Shown piece by piece: positions 39,850 to 52,469 of a stretch of 64,000 nt of DNA. The position numbers were made by a program, and so were the translations under genes. Below the pieces are notes generated by a model that did not search any database, was not told the DNA's origin, and saw nothing but the letters and a program-made list of their open reading frames with translations. Source of the stretch: Marsupella aquatica (lineage: Eukaryota; Marchantiophyta); the NCBI GenBank assembly GCA_973895155.1, contig OZ316899.1:7936001-8000000 (forward strand), read 5' to 3'. Every line of letters starts with the position of its first letter. Position 1 is the first letter of the stretch.

Positions 39850-40900
39850 TTGGGGCCAGCTTCAACCCGATCAGCTGTGATTGCATGGGCCTGGTTTCAG
39901 GCATCCAGGGTTGCAATATATAACCACCAAGTCCGGAACAGAAGAAGGTGCCCCACCAGTTGTTTTTGGGGTCGGGGTGGACACCACAAGCGCTAGACTT
40001 TGGCTCTAGGGTTGCGGCCGCCTCTCCTGAGCCGGGAAGACCCACCTAGCCGGAGTGAGTTCGGGCTTGTTGCACCTTGGGAGGGTTTTTTGGTTGAAAC
40101 AGGCATACTACTCAAGGATGATCTTGATTTGGCTTGCGAGGTATGCCTTCCCCCCGAGGTACAAGGTCTTCCTTCGTCATTCCATCTCCTTGTGGAACTT
40201 CTTGACGAAGAAAGAAGCCCACTTCCTAGGCTGGTAGTTCTCAACCTGGATCACCTAGGCGGTGGATACCTCGCCCCGTAGCTCCATCATAGGGAGGGCA
40301 TACCTCTGAAACTCTAGCCGCTCCGCAATCTCCAAGATGAGGCATGTCCTCATTAGGAAGCCGTTTTCCACCGAACCCTTGGCCGGGAATCTAGAAGATT
40401 GGTACTTTGCTCCCTTGCCCCCTAGGGCTCGTGATTCTACCCGATTTTGTCCCTCAAGTAGACCAAAGATGAGCTTTAGTTGCTCCTCGGTCAAGGACAT
40501 TATCCGTCCGTGCGCACGGGTTTGTTGACGGGCCTCGTCAAAGTTCAAGATGAACTCCGTCATATCTTGCCCGTAGTACCTGCAAGTGTTCCAAGGGAGG
40601 GCGGCAAGGTGTTCAAACCCTTGGGTCTTCAGGTAAGATGCATGCTTCGGGTGGAGAATGTTTTTGTGGACATTCTCCCCCATGCAATGCATGGTCAACT
40701 TGGCCACTACGACGGTGGCCACAGTTAAGCCGGATATTGCGGCCGGCTCCTTTCTCTTATGGGGTGCGTCCCATGGCTCTCTAAACCCAAGAACCCTCCC
40801 TGAACAAGCCGATTCCCACCGGTTTCTCGCTTGCCAAGGCCGATTCCACGGTTTATCGGCATAGGACGTTGCTAACCCCTCTCTACTTATTAACCACATA
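39850..40900 (-). pseudogene. Head-domain family gene B, fragment
   Basis: The minus-strand frame has HKNILHPKHASYLKTQGFEH, SLTEEQLKLIFGLLEG, and IAERLEFQRYALPMMEL with GEVSTA. TAG codons follow near 40255 and 40182. Farther on, NKPELTPARWVFPAQE aligns with VTKLVPARWVFPALE of gene A, giving Lys where A has a TGA. The coiled-coil part is missing or unrecognisable below 40000. A decayed copy closest to A. Confidence 0.6.
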
Positions 40901-41696
40901 TACTGGAGAGATCTTTCATCGGGTCATGAGATATGCACCCGGCCTACTCTAGGCCTCTCCTTACTCTCTTCTATTGGTCTCCCTTCAAGTATGTTTGGAT
41001 TCCGCCCCCAAAATGATCTCCAATTGGCTTGGGTAGCCGCTAAGATCCCTCTCAGCTCCACACATCCAACTCTTCCCGCTTCTAAACTTCCTTTCTGTCT
41101 TTGGTTGATGTGGGCAATCTTCATACAAGTTGATGCAACACACAATTAAAAAGATGACTCCTACTGACTAAGGTATGCCATGCCATTGCCATACAAGGAG
41201 TACTTCTCATACATAAGGTCTGCGAACTAAGCCCGAAGGCCAATTCTATTCAGCTCTTAGGCATGAGGAAACATAAATGTACACAAGGGTCACAACATAA
41301 CTAACCTAGAGCTTCTCTTTACTAATTGATTCTAGCCTTGCTGGTGCACTAAAAACTTGCTTAAGAAGAAGGCCCTATGGTCTCCGCTGCCCAGGTATTT
41401 ATCCCGGTAGCTTACCTACCTATTTCCTTGCTGCATAAGCCAAATCCACCCCAAGTGGAACCTACCTATGTACAACGGGGCAAAAGCACAAGTGTTGCTG
41501 ATCTGCAATCCCACTAATCTAAGTGTCAGGGCCGCTTCTTGGTCCTGATCCTAATCCTAAATTTGGAGGTCCATGCCCGCTCTGCCCACTCACGCCTCCT
41601 ACCTCCACGTCCGCCCTCTCTAAAAGGGAAGGCGCCCTTACACCATCACGACGCTGGTGGCTGGTCCTCAATGGACACCCCCATCCTTCCTCGATG
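40901..41696. other. Unassigned spacer
   Basis: No supported gene or repeat recognised; upstream flank of B and left flank of E3. Confidence 0.4.
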
Positions 41697-42707
41697 GTAG
41701 TAGTGGACCTAGCCACCCAGCGCCCTCACCAATCCTAGCACTCACACCTAAGTGCCCCTGGTGCCCGAACGCCTCCACATAATACCTCGAGCAAGCACCC
41801 CAGTGCCCCTTGCACCGCCAGCGGCCCCTCCCATACAAAGCCGCACTTGCTCTCCAACACGACCGCTACTCAATAGTCCTCACTGTCTGCACAAGCAACC
41901 AAGCACCTCGGTAAGTAACCCTTCAGGATCTAGAACTCGCCAAGTCTAGCATCCTAACTCAAGCTCAACAGACATTGGTAAATAGGTCAGCGATAGGTCC
42001 TTCTGATGCCATAAGTCGGAACCATAACCCGCGCCCATTGTTCGTCTAGAACAGCTCCTTCCTTGGGCGCGGTCCGGGTTCCCCCTTGTACCTATCCATC
42101 ACCAATTGACCGCCCTGACCCCAGGACATGCTCATGGCCCAAGTAGCATAGCTTGTCCTAAAGCTTGTCCCAACACGTCGGGACCAGAATGGCCCCGACT
42201 CTAGCAACCAACTCCCGATTTGCCTCACTAATGGTCTAGGGGCCAAACACTCTTGGAACTCAACCTCCACACCTACTTGGCCTTGCCTCCCCAACGTAAG
42301 CTCCCTTGGGAGCCCCTTGGGAGACTAAACACGGTTTGGCTGCTGTTTGGCAGGATTTGGCAAGCGGACGAGTTAACACCCGTAAACCTTGATAACCCAT
42401 GGTTCCCCTAGACCCAGATGATCTCAGGAGGTCATAGCCCTTGTCAAGAGCTTTCCAACGCACCCAAGAAGTCCTCCAACGGACTTCCCGTTGAGAAGAT
42501 ATTGTCATTTCTGTTTGACGGTTTCCTTTAGTGTCGCGACCGCCACGGCTCACGACTTTGGCTCGCCCTTAGCCCCCAGGGAGACACCACTCCCCTCATA
42601 TATGCTTTTGGAGACTTGCCACCCCCGGACCAGCTTTGGTCCCTAAACATTTGGCCCCCAACCCAAATCCTATCGCGCATAATGGGCGCGCCACCAACTA
42701 GCAACGC
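41697..42707 (-). repeat. Repeat E3, first part
   Basis: Inverted E copy, matching E1 22520-23525 and E2. Interrupted at 42707/42708 by a solo R2 LTR. Confidence 0.8.
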
Positions 42708-43558
42708 TGTCGTGCCGAAAGATTTCGGATCAGGAATGGCTTTTATAGGGGATGATGGGCGAGGCCTCCCGGTTGGGTTGCGTGCATGCTGACTCAGAGG
42801 GGCTGCTTGGTTGGATGGATTGAGGTTTGGTGATTGGATGACTCGTCATCACCAGGTTTGGTGTTTGGGTGAGTCACCAGGCTTGGAGTTTGGATGAGCC
42901 TCGCTGCTGGCAGCTGGCTCAGGCTGGATGGTTGGGTTTCCGATGCTACTTAAGACTTGAGCCTCGGCTCATTGAGGTTGGCGTTTATCTATTGAGATCT
43001 GTTGAGTTGCGCTCTGTGAGTTTCGCTCCGTTCTGCGGAACTCGACTGTTGTGCGGCAGTTTTGGAGTTCTGAGTGAGTTTTCGATCCAGGTGGGGAGTT
43101 TTTGATCCAGGCGGGGAATTTCTTGAGTCTGGAGTCTCGTTGATCCAGGCGGGGATTTCTCAATTTTGGAGTCTTGTCGATCCAGGCGAGGATTTCTCGA
43201 GTTTGGAGCCTTGTTGGTCCAGGCCCGAGTTCCGTGCGAGCTGTTTTAGACTAGTGGAGTAGCTAGTCAAGTTTTTGGTTTTGTGAGCTAAGGAGGATAG
43301 TTTTTCCGTCAGATTTTTGAGTAGTTAGTCACTCGAGGAGTTCTACTCGACAAGTTAGAGGTAGCGGCCCACCGTAGGGCCAACTACCAGACTCTTGCGG
43401 GCAACCTTACTCGAGGGCACCTATTGTAACCTTTGTGAGAAAAGTAAAAAATATAAAGGAGTGAGAGTTTGCTCCGAAAAGTGCTTGTCACCTATCCCAA
43501 TCGCAGCCATAAACGCGTAGTTTGCCCAAGGAGCCCCTAACTTTAAGTCCTCGCGACA
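42708..43558 (+). repeat. Solo R2 LTR in E3, TSD ACGC
   Basis: 851 bp, TGTCGTGCC...CGCGACA, flanked by ACGC at 42704-42707 and 43559-43562. There is no internal sequence, so it is the product of LTR-LTR recombination. It carries an extra unit of the 37-bp minisatellite compared with the R2 5' LTR. Confidence 0.9.
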
Positions 43559-44050
43559 ACGCCCATAACTTTCTCGTTAGGCATCTGCAAGCGGAGTGTC
43601 TTACCCCGTTGTGATCGGGCCAATCTAGTGCTCATGCCTAGGCCCTCAGGTCTCATTGCCGCTCGGGGCCCCTGATCGGCCCAACCTAGATCGGGGCATA
43701 ACTTGCACCCCAAGCGTCCATTGCCCATGACGTCAACTCCATGGGCCTTGGGCCCAAGAGGAGCTCATACTCAAGCCCTCAGAACTCAAAGTCCATCCGG
43801 AGATCCGGACGGTCGTCCTTGAGCCCGGCCCATTTCCCCTTGACCTAACTAGCTCTCAACTAGTCCAAGTCCTTAGTGTGTGTCACCAGCTTGGCTCCTT
43901 GCCTTCGCTAGCACCACGTCTCATTGCCCACAAGTCTCCTCATGCTAAGTCCTCCCCGGATGGCCTATTCGGGCCTGGACCATAAGGGAGCTTGGCGTTG
44001 GAGTCAGCGACGCCGGAGCTAAGTGTTAAGGTAGTTGAGTTCCGCGACTG
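43559..44050 (-). repeat. Repeat E3, second part
   Basis: Continues E3 to the E border near GTTCCGCGAC. Beyond it begins D2. Confidence 0.8.
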
Positions 44051-47000
44051 CGGCCAATGTAGGCTTCCCGTCCTCTGACAGGTTACCCACTCCTGGCCGG
44101 GTCAACCCATCTTTGGCATGTCCGGGCTCCACCCTTACTTCAGCCTTGGCTTCCTCAACTTGTGCCTGTTTGGCGCACTTCTGCCACCCCGACTTCTGTC
44201 TGTGTGGCTTTTGCCTGTGGGGGTTCCACCCCTATGGCTTTTGTACTGTCCTTCCCGGCATCGGCTACCCTGCCGTAGTGGTCCTCCTCAAAGGCTTGTT
44301 CTATGAGTTGGGTTGTCTTGTCCTCCCAAGGTTGCGGTTGATACCGATCAATGGTTGGCAACTTTGAGTCAGTGCCTGTCATGGCCTCCCCCAACCAGTC
44401 TTCTTGGCCTACCTCCAAGACTGCTTCCTTGACAGCCACAACCTCGCACAAGGCCGGTGCCATGCTCTCCACCTCAGCCACAGTGGCCTAACAAATGGTG
44501 TGGCTCCCTGACCCAGAAGGCTTCCACTTTCTGTCCTTCCCCTCCCAAGCAGCTAGTGCCTTCCCCTTGCCACTTACTTCCAGCAAAGGTGAGGGTACCA
44601 CAGCTTGTCGCTTGGTCAGTACCACGCCCTGCCACCCTATTGCTGCCACCGGGGGTCCACTTGTTGCGGCCAGCCGATTTAGCTCCTCAGACTGCTTCTT
44701 CCATCGCTCAGCTTGGTTGTCTGTCCGCCTCTGCAGATTTTCCATCTTCTGGGTGGCGTCCTCCAATTCCACCAGGGTCTCGTCTAAATCCCCACGGGCT
44801 TGCTCCAACTCTACTAGGTTCTCGTCCAACTCCTTCTGTAAGGCCGCCCTTTCCTCTTGGGTTGCTTTCAGCTCCGCATTGAGCTCATGGACGACATCAA
44901 AGTAACTTGATCTTATTCATTTTTTTGTAGGTTTGATCAAGCATGTCATCCTTCTTACGCAGCTCGGCTTGAAAGTTGGCCGACAGGTCCTCAAGGTCTT
45001 CTTTTAACTTGTCGATGCCCCTGTAGGTCTCATCAAGTTTGCCTTTCTTCTGATGGAGGGCCTTGCGGCATTCTTTGATCTCATCCTTCAGTGCCCGCTC
45101 CTTCCTCTAAGCCTCGGTCATGGCTTTGTTGTAGGCCGTTATGTGAGTTGCCTCTGCCTTCTTCAGCTCCTACTTCCACTTCTCCTTCTCCTTAAGGGCT
45201 TTGGCCAAATCTTCTTGAGTGTGGGCTAGTTGCCCCTGCATGATGCTTATTTCATGCTTCCTAACTCGTAGCTCGTCCTGGGCCTACTTGGCCGCCTTTA
45301 AATCTTCGGCCTCGGCTTCCTTCTCTCTTAGCCGCCGGATGACTTCCTCCTTCTTCATCCTCTCCAAGGCCAGTGCGTCCTCCAACCGGATTTTCTCCGA
45401 CATCTCTTTGTGGACGAAAGGCCCCGTCTCCAATTCTACCCCAAAGATGTCAAGGGCGAGTATCCCGCACATCCTCCCATACTCCAGGGCTCTGGAACGT
45501 GCATAGGTGGAGTGGTTAGGAGATGTTGGCATCTCCCAACACGGCCTTCTTTCCCAAGCCGCCCTCCATATCTCATCAAACGTGGGCAAAGACCCGGCTT
45601 GAGTCCCTGCGAGATGCCAAATGTCCTCCGGTCATCCTCCACCTGGCAAATCCTTCTTCTTGGCCAGGGTTGCTTCCTCCCGGTCACTCAATCGCTGCTG
45701 CAACTCGTGATCAGCCTGTTGTCTCTCATTGTAATTTGGAGGAGGTATGTCTGATGGGGAAGACTCTGGGCTCTTCTGATGTTGTGGATCCCCATGCACC
45801 ACTCTTGGAAGTGTGGGGATAAAATGGCCGCAGGTCCGCACCCCTGGTACTGAGCAATCCAACCCGTAACCCAAGTCCTCGTGGTATTCCTCCACGTGCT
45901 CCCCTGCTTTTGGGCATCCTGGTGCTTGCTGATCCTCTCTAGGACTAGCCGCAAACCCGGCATCCTGCCTGGTACTATGCATGCGTGCGGCTCTTCCAAC
46001 TCCCGCACCCGGCCTTTGCTTTCCTTTTCAGGATTGGGAACCCTGGGTCCATGTCCCTCGGATTCTGAACTGGAGTCTCCTACGTACCTCCGTACTCCCG
46101 ACTCTTTTTCCGGCCTGCTTCTCTTCATGGCCCCAACCATGGGTTCTCCTCTAGCGGTTCATGCGGTGCCCGCTACTAGTGCCTCTGGTGCTACTGCCGC
46201 CTTCTCCTTCTTCAGTATCTGTAGAAGGTTCTGTATGGCCGGTTGTTGCATCGGCCTAGGTTTTGGCGTCTGCCAAAAGATTGGAGCTATTGTGGGGCTG
46301 CCGGGTGGGTCGGGCTTCTTTGCTGTTGGCTTTGGCTCAAACTCCTCTTCTGGCGCTCTTGCCTGTAGGGGAAGGATTGGGGCAAAGATTTGACTTCGGG
46401 CATACCGGCACAACAACGGCATATGATAACCAAGCCAGGACACGCTCCCTTGGCTAATCACTTGTTGCTCCTCCTTCAATATCTTCCTTAGTTGGTTGAG
46501 GAGGTACCCGTTGTAGTCTTGGCTTGGGTCTAGCCTCTCTGCCACATATACCCGTGCTTTGCCAATCTCCGGCCTCGACAAGTTACAATGCATTGTCACC
46601 CGCAAGAAATCGATCATTTCTCGAATATGCAGGTTAGTGCAAGTGTTGCGGAAGAAGCCATTCTTTGTTGATGGCCCGGGGAACAATCTAAACTCCTTGT
46701 CCGACAAGTTCTTCCGGGTTTCTACCTTAGTTAGCCTTGTTGCCCATCGGCAAGCCAAATACTTTGGCAATCACGTTGGAGGTGAGATAGAAGTCCCTCT
46801 CGTAGATCTTGATTGAGCTGGACTCGTGGTCCCATGATCCCACAAATTCCAGTAAGTCTGACTCTGGCACCTCTGGCTTCAGCCACGGCAATCTAACAAA
46901 GGTCTCTAAGCTTGATCCGGCCATAAGCCTTGATACTTTTTGGTCTGCATGGTTGTGAAACATGCATCCTCATCTTGTGCAAAATGTAGCTGCACTGCCG

Positions 47001-47800
47001 GTGGTATCATTGTCGCCCAGCCCTTCCAAGTGTCATCTTGGGTAGGGACGACATTTACTAGGTCAACTTCTGGTTCCTCGGCTCCCTCCTCTCTCTGGTT
47101 CCCTTGTTTGGCCGGCCTTCTTGATATTGCTGACCTCGTCCTCTTGGCTGGTGTGTTTTCTTCGTTGTTGGCCATCTTTCTCTTCATTTTAGCCGCTCCG
47201 GACGATTCTCCCAACACTGTTGCTTTCATCCACGCCGCCGTGCAGCCCTTCAGGTCCCAATGTTTGTCGCTGCAATTGTTGGTGGCCTGCCGGATGCCAA
47301 AAATTTTGTTGTCTTGAATTAGAAGATCATTGAGCTCATTGGCAGTAGGTGTCCACAAGAATTCAGCCTTGATGAATTCTCCTCCTAAGAAGGCCAACTT
47401 CTGCAATTCCCATAGCCAAGCAAGCTCCTGTTGCTCACGGGCTGCTCTTTCTGATTCTTCCTCCTCGTAGGTCCCAACGTACTCACTTGCCCGTTTGAAC
47501 AGGCATCCCCAGAAATGTGCCACTTGATTGATGTTGCTCATTCCCTCCTCTGTCGTTGCTTGGTAGCTGCTTATGCCCCCATGTTCTCCTTTGTAACTAA
47601 CAGTCGTTGGCTTCTGTTTGCACTTTGTTTGATCAAGGTGCAAATGTGAGCCTCCTTTACCCCCCTTCCGGCCTGCGCTACTCGTCTCATTTACTGATTA
47701 CTGGCAGTAGCCAACATTAGCGTGCCTTAACCCTAATCGCAACCCTTAGTGGCCGTTACTCCTCTTACTCCCGGCCTTGGCTCGGGTTCCATGTATACCC
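44051..47800 (-). pseudogene. Head-domain family gene D2, decayed homologue of D1
   Basis: From about 47790 downward: HFWGCLFKRASEYVGTYEEE, a basic stretch (KRTRSAISRRPAKQ), the FYLTSNVIAKVFGLPMG head after a frame change near 46940, NGFFRNTC with IREMIDFLRVTMHC from 46770, and an acidic region near 46060. A long coiled coil at 45589-44488 is broken by stops (examples at 45283 and 44884). A final module follows (PWEDKTTQLIEQAFEEDH, near 44340). D1 is intact over the same N-terminal 638 codons, so D2 shows what D1 lacks beyond the window edge. D2 is cut at 44050 by E3. Confidence 0.65.
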
Positions 47801-47904
47801 TTAAGTGTTTATGGTTCTATCGTCTTTTTCTCCTTATACTAGTGGATTTATTGTATACCACCCAGTTTTACCTTTTACACAGCCCAGTGATTCCTGGCTA
47901 GGCA

Positions 47905-48663
47905 TCACATCTTCCTACTCCAAGATTGGTTCCTGGGGTGGCTCATGGAGGGGGACATCTCCCCCTCTTCTCTATCTGGCGGTGGTATTGCTACCGCCAT
48001 TAGAATTGGTGTCGGGGCTGCAACCATCATCACGTTGTCTACCGGGGCCGCCTCCCGGGTTTGGGCTTGTGGGGACGGCGATGTGTTACCCATCCCAGGT
48101 TGGTGCATCCCTGGTGGTTTCTAGACAAGAGGTGGAGGAACCTCCTCATCCTCTGAGCTCAGGTTCACCGCGTTCACCACGGATTGTACCCGAGCGGGGA
48201 GTGCAACCAGTGGTGGGGAGCGGCTTGAGGGTGCCCGGGGTGGGGTCTGCGCCTGTGCACTGGCCGTCGATGTTGCTGGATGTCGCGCCGCTAAGTCGGG
48301 CCTTAAATCCAGTTTAGTTCTATGGGGCGACCTCGACCACCAGTAAGGGTGAGGGTTCGGGCAAGGAGGTGTGTAGTGGCCATGATTAGCCCTAAGTCGG
48401 GCCAAATCGATATACTTATTGGTATAATATTTACGCAACTTGTACTGGTCATAGGTATATTTGTTTTCCACCGCTGGAATATTCTCACAGTTAGTGACTC
48501 GGACTAACTCCCGGCTTGGGGCTTTCAAGCCATCGACGCGACAGAACCTTGTGACATGCAATGGGTGGCAATCCCTACCATTAGTCCGCACCCGGTACGT
48601 CCCTTGAAATGGCGCCTTTGCCCAGACAAAGCATGCCCCAACACCAATTACTCGTGGAGACAT
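47905..48663 (-). pseudogene. Head-family N-terminal module, fragment
   Basis: Encodes VGACFVWAKAPFQGTYRVRT, then RVQSVVNAVNLSSEDEEV. After a TAG comes PVDNVMMVAAPTPILMAVAI. The last two stretches align with VRSVINVVDLSDDDE and ADNMVTMADPGPLLTAVAL of gene A. The boundary at 47905-47915 with D2 falls at the shared GTGAT...ATCAC block, so this may be an upstream exon or a separate truncated unit. Confidence 0.4.
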
Positions 48664-49077
48664 TAGAGGGAGAAGACTACATTTACTCAGCGAAGAATCA
48701 GGTTACATAGTTGACTCGACTTCTAAGGGGGTCAGCGGGCCCAACGGCAGTCGATGCCCAGTCTCTACGAGGCCCCGCCTTGCACTTGCCCAACAAGCTC
48801 AACTCTGGCTCTCACTCCTTAGTGCACTCTGACCCTGCTCAGGCCGGGACTTCCCGTGCCTCGCCTTTCCTTGCGCTGAGATAACTAAGCCTTCTCCCCT
48901 TCCCCACAGAGGGAGGGGAAGCCTAAATACCATGGTTGCAAAAAGGAACCGAAAGATTCTTCCTACTACGCCGCTACTCGTCGCCTAATGACAGTATTAT
49001 GTCGTTAAGCCTAATCAAAAAGATGCCGCTGACTCAACTGCCTTGCACGCCTGCTCCCACCCTTCGCTAACCACCCC
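48664..49077. other. Spacer between family units
   Basis: No coding sequence seen. Its position matches 25525-25989 after gene A, suggesting the unit spacing itself is conserved. Confidence 0.35.
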
Positions 49078-51392
49078 TTACGTGTGTGTTGTGGTCGGAC
49101 CAGGGTTTGTCCCCCTGTCGGGGTGAGACCTCAAGCCGCCTTGATCAGAGGTGGGCCTAGGTCTGGCCCGCTGGAGGACTAGCAGAGTAACGCGGTCCTG
49201 CAAGGCCTTGTTATCCCGGACCGCCTCCTCTGCCTTGTTTGCCGCCTCATCGGCCTCTGCTTGGAGCCGCGCTATGTCCAGATTGAGCTGGTTAATGGAG
49301 TCATAATGGGTCTGGTCCTGCGCCAGCAATTTATCCCGTTCGGCGGATAGACTAGCCACCTGCTGAGCTGCCTGTAGGAATTGGTTGTTGAGGTCGGTCA
49401 AGCTGGTAACCCGAGCCGAGGATTCTGAGCGCAACTGGAGCACGGTGTTGTCCAGTTTCTTGAGATCCGCTTGCGCCCCGCTCAACTCCTGGGTTAGTCC
49501 GTCCCGCTGTTTGATGGTGCGGACTAACTCCTCACGACGGGTAGTGGCCTCCTCCTCCAGGTGTTCTACCAACATTTGGAGGCGCCTGATCTTGTTCCCC
49601 TTTGCCATGAGCTCTTCCTCCAAGCGGCTTACGATCTGTGGTTGGTGTTCTAACATGAACAAGGCTGGTTGAAAGTACGCCGAAACTTGTTGTCCAATGT
49701 ACGTCGCCAGCTCCCCGGACAGAGTCTGACTAAACTTTTGGACCAGGTCGTAGGCCATGGTTCCCGGGGCTACCTGGTAGTCCTCCATCCTCTTGGGTAC
49801 CGGCGGTTCCTCGGGCGGGGTAGTGAGCTCCTCCGTAGTCTGCAATGGGGAGGGGAAGGTTTCTTCAGGTGGTGGAGGGATTGGAGGTGGTTGTACCGGG
49901 GGTAGCAACGGCTCGACAGGAGGGGGCGGTGGAATTTCAACCCAGGGAGGTGACGGAGTATTAGTCATGGCCTCTGGCTCGGGGTTTGCTCGAGGCGAGG
50001 TAGTCCGCTCCCTCAGGGTAGCCTCCTCCGTAGCGGGGGTGACCTTAGTCGGGGCTGAGGTGGCCATATTCTTTCCCCTGGCCTCCCACCGTGCCTTGTA
50101 CCAGGCAAGGATGATGGCGATATGACTTCCCAGGTAAGTTTTCCCCCCGACAACCATACCTCCCTAAGCTCGCTTAAGCTCCCCCGAGAACCTACGGTAA
50201 AAGAATTCCAGTTTCGCCGCTTGAACTGTTCCACTTGGACGATCGTGTAGAGTGAAATCTCAGATTGTGGCTCAATCATGTGTAGGGTAGTCCGTATGAA
50301 GTTAAGCCGCTCCATACAGATTAAGTTGGTGCACGACCCCTGCTTGTATCCGTTGTTTGTCTTACCCTCGGGTTTGAAGTGCCGAGGTGTATACTCCTTA
50401 TCCCAAATTCGGAGTTCAACCGACACTGGCCCGGTTGGCAGGCAGAATATCTGTGCTAGCCGATGCTCCGTGAGTGATAAGGTCTGCCCTGAAACCTTGG
50501 TGGTTGATGCGTCAGTATCAAAATTGGAGATGAACTCACAAATCTCCTTCGGCCCGGCTGCGCACAGTCTCCATAGCAAGTGAGCGAACTACGCCAACTG
50601 ATGCTCCTTGAGATAGTTCGCATGGTCAAGTTTTTTGATTGCAATCCAGACTACCTCGGGGACGCGGATTACCTGTAATAAGTTAGACTTTGGATTATCC
50701 GCGGGCCGTCGGGTTTGGTTGGTTGGTGGGTTCGTCGGGGCAGGTGCAGGGGTGGCATTGGTTCACGTTGTTGGTTTGGGGGCCGGCATTGTTCTTGCCT
50801 ACTTCCGAGAACGCTGCTCAAGCTGCGGACTAACACGCTCAAAACCCGAGGAATACTCGGTGTTGTTCACTGGACGGACTTGGGACTGGTTTGGTGGTAC
50901 GCCGGTGGTCATCGGCTAAGGGGCTGGGGGTGGTGTCGGGGTAGCCATATTCCAGTTGAAGGCGTTGGAGCTTTCCCCGGGGAACGTAAGGTTACGCGTC
51001 GCTTCCCGTTGTCTACTGATGTCTTCTTCACGTTTCTCGGCTGCAATCTGCTGGTCGATGTATCCCAAAATCTTGTCAAACTTTGTTGGAGTCAGTCTCT
51101 GGCTGCCCCTTAGCCTAAAGAACTTTGCGGGGACTTCAAGAATCGCCTCTGCCATCGATCTGAACCCTTCCTCGTTGATATATAGCTCGGTGATGTAATC
51201 TCACAGCTCGTTGTAACTGGAATCCCTGGTGATGGCCGTCTTCTCACAGTTAACTTGTGCTACTTTGGCCACCAGCTTCGCGTATCTTCGTTCGTAAGCG
51301 GCTTTCTTGGGGCAAGAGTACCAGTAAGTCTCGGAGAGTTTAGCACCAACCTCGCCAAACAAGGTCCAAAATCCCAAGGCTGTAAGGGTCAT
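49078..51392 (-). pseudogene. Head-domain family gene C, with long coiled coil
   Basis: From 51392: LGFWTLFGEVGAKLSETYWY, a stop near 51201, then GSQRLTPTKFDKILGYIDQQ. The head domain lies at 50640-50160: SLTEHRLAQIFCLPTG, NNGYKQGSCTNLICMERLNF, and IRTTLHMIEPQSEIS. A frame change near 50160 leads to 50157-49078. There GGKTYLGSHIAIILAWYKAR is followed by a proline-rich linker (PPPPVEPLLPPVQPPPIPPP) and about 200 residues of coiled coil ending near 49078. The same head plus linker plus coiled-coil plan occurs in A and D2. It looks like a structural (Gag-like) or DNA-binding protein family, but no catalytic motif is visible, so function stays open. Confidence 0.55.
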
Positions 51393-51896
51393 ACTAACCT
51401 CTGTAGTCTGGTTCGTCGAGTCCGCATTCCCGCCCGATCAGTCCGCTTGCTGGTGGAGGCCTTACTCGCCCTGACTAAATCTTGCCACAATCCGCTCTTA
51501 TTCCTTGATAATTTCCTTGTAAAGGTCAGCTTGATTCGAGCCAAAGGCGAGAGTGAATGGCAGCATCCTCGAATCCCGAAAGGTAGAAATGAGCAAATGG
51601 CCCACAGCGCCATCGACTCCGCTCTTATAGGGGTGCCAGGGTGAGCTCGAGCATGAGAGGGCAAGGCCATTTTGGTCATTGATAATGAGCTAAAGTTGGC
51701 GTCTTGGTCCAAGCATGATTCTCCTAACAGATTTTTACTCCGCCGCTGCCACCGTACCTCGGTCGACCGTAATAATCCTCCTCCTTAATTTGTAATCATT
51801 CGGTCAACTAACCTACTCCTAATCTATTCATAATGGCAAAGACGGCTATTCATGCTATTCTACGCTACGGCTACGGTCCTAATGACCGTATAAATC

Positions 51897-52469
51897 CTAA
51901 TCTATGACCTGCGTTCGGTTAAGTGACACGTTGCCCGTGTCACACTGGAGGAGGTGCCATAGGTCCCAACATTCCATCCAAGAAGCCAAGCAATGATGGT
52001 CCATCCGGGTTTGGGCTATTACCAAACCGATAGTCAAGGAAGGACTGCACCCGAGCGGGTATGTCATCAAAGTGATGGTGTTGTAAGTCCACCATTCTTG
52101 GATCTTGAAGACCTTGTCCGGGAGTCGGAGGAGTGCTTCTCCAAAGCCGAGGTACTTTCTTCCCTCAAAGAAGAACTCGGCTATCTTGTCATCCCGAAAA
52201 TACTTGCTCTCAAATGGAAGGTTAAGGTCGTCGAACGCCCATTCAAATGTATAAGCCGTTTGTACTGCCTTTTGGCTTTGTACTTGTGTGGGTTGTGCCT
52301 GGCGAGCAAGGCTGCAAGGTGGTTGCCAATGCTTAAGAATTGAAACCAAAAGCAAATGGCAGAATTGGACATAACCATGACAGACATATGGCAAGGTGTG
52401 CAAGATTGCTAAGGGGGAAAAGGAGGAGCTGGGATCAAAGTTGGCGCAAGGAGTGAACTGGTGATTCAT
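51897..52469 (-). pseudogene. Head-family N-terminal module, second copy
   Basis: CANFDPSSSFSPLAILHTL followed in another frame by ICFWFQFLSIGNHLAALLAR, then FFEGRKYLGFGEALLRLPDK. It matches the first 600 bp of gene A (28683-28130), where the Cys of AICFW is a TGA. No head or coiled coil follows directly; 51393-51896 is unassigned. Confidence 0.5.
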
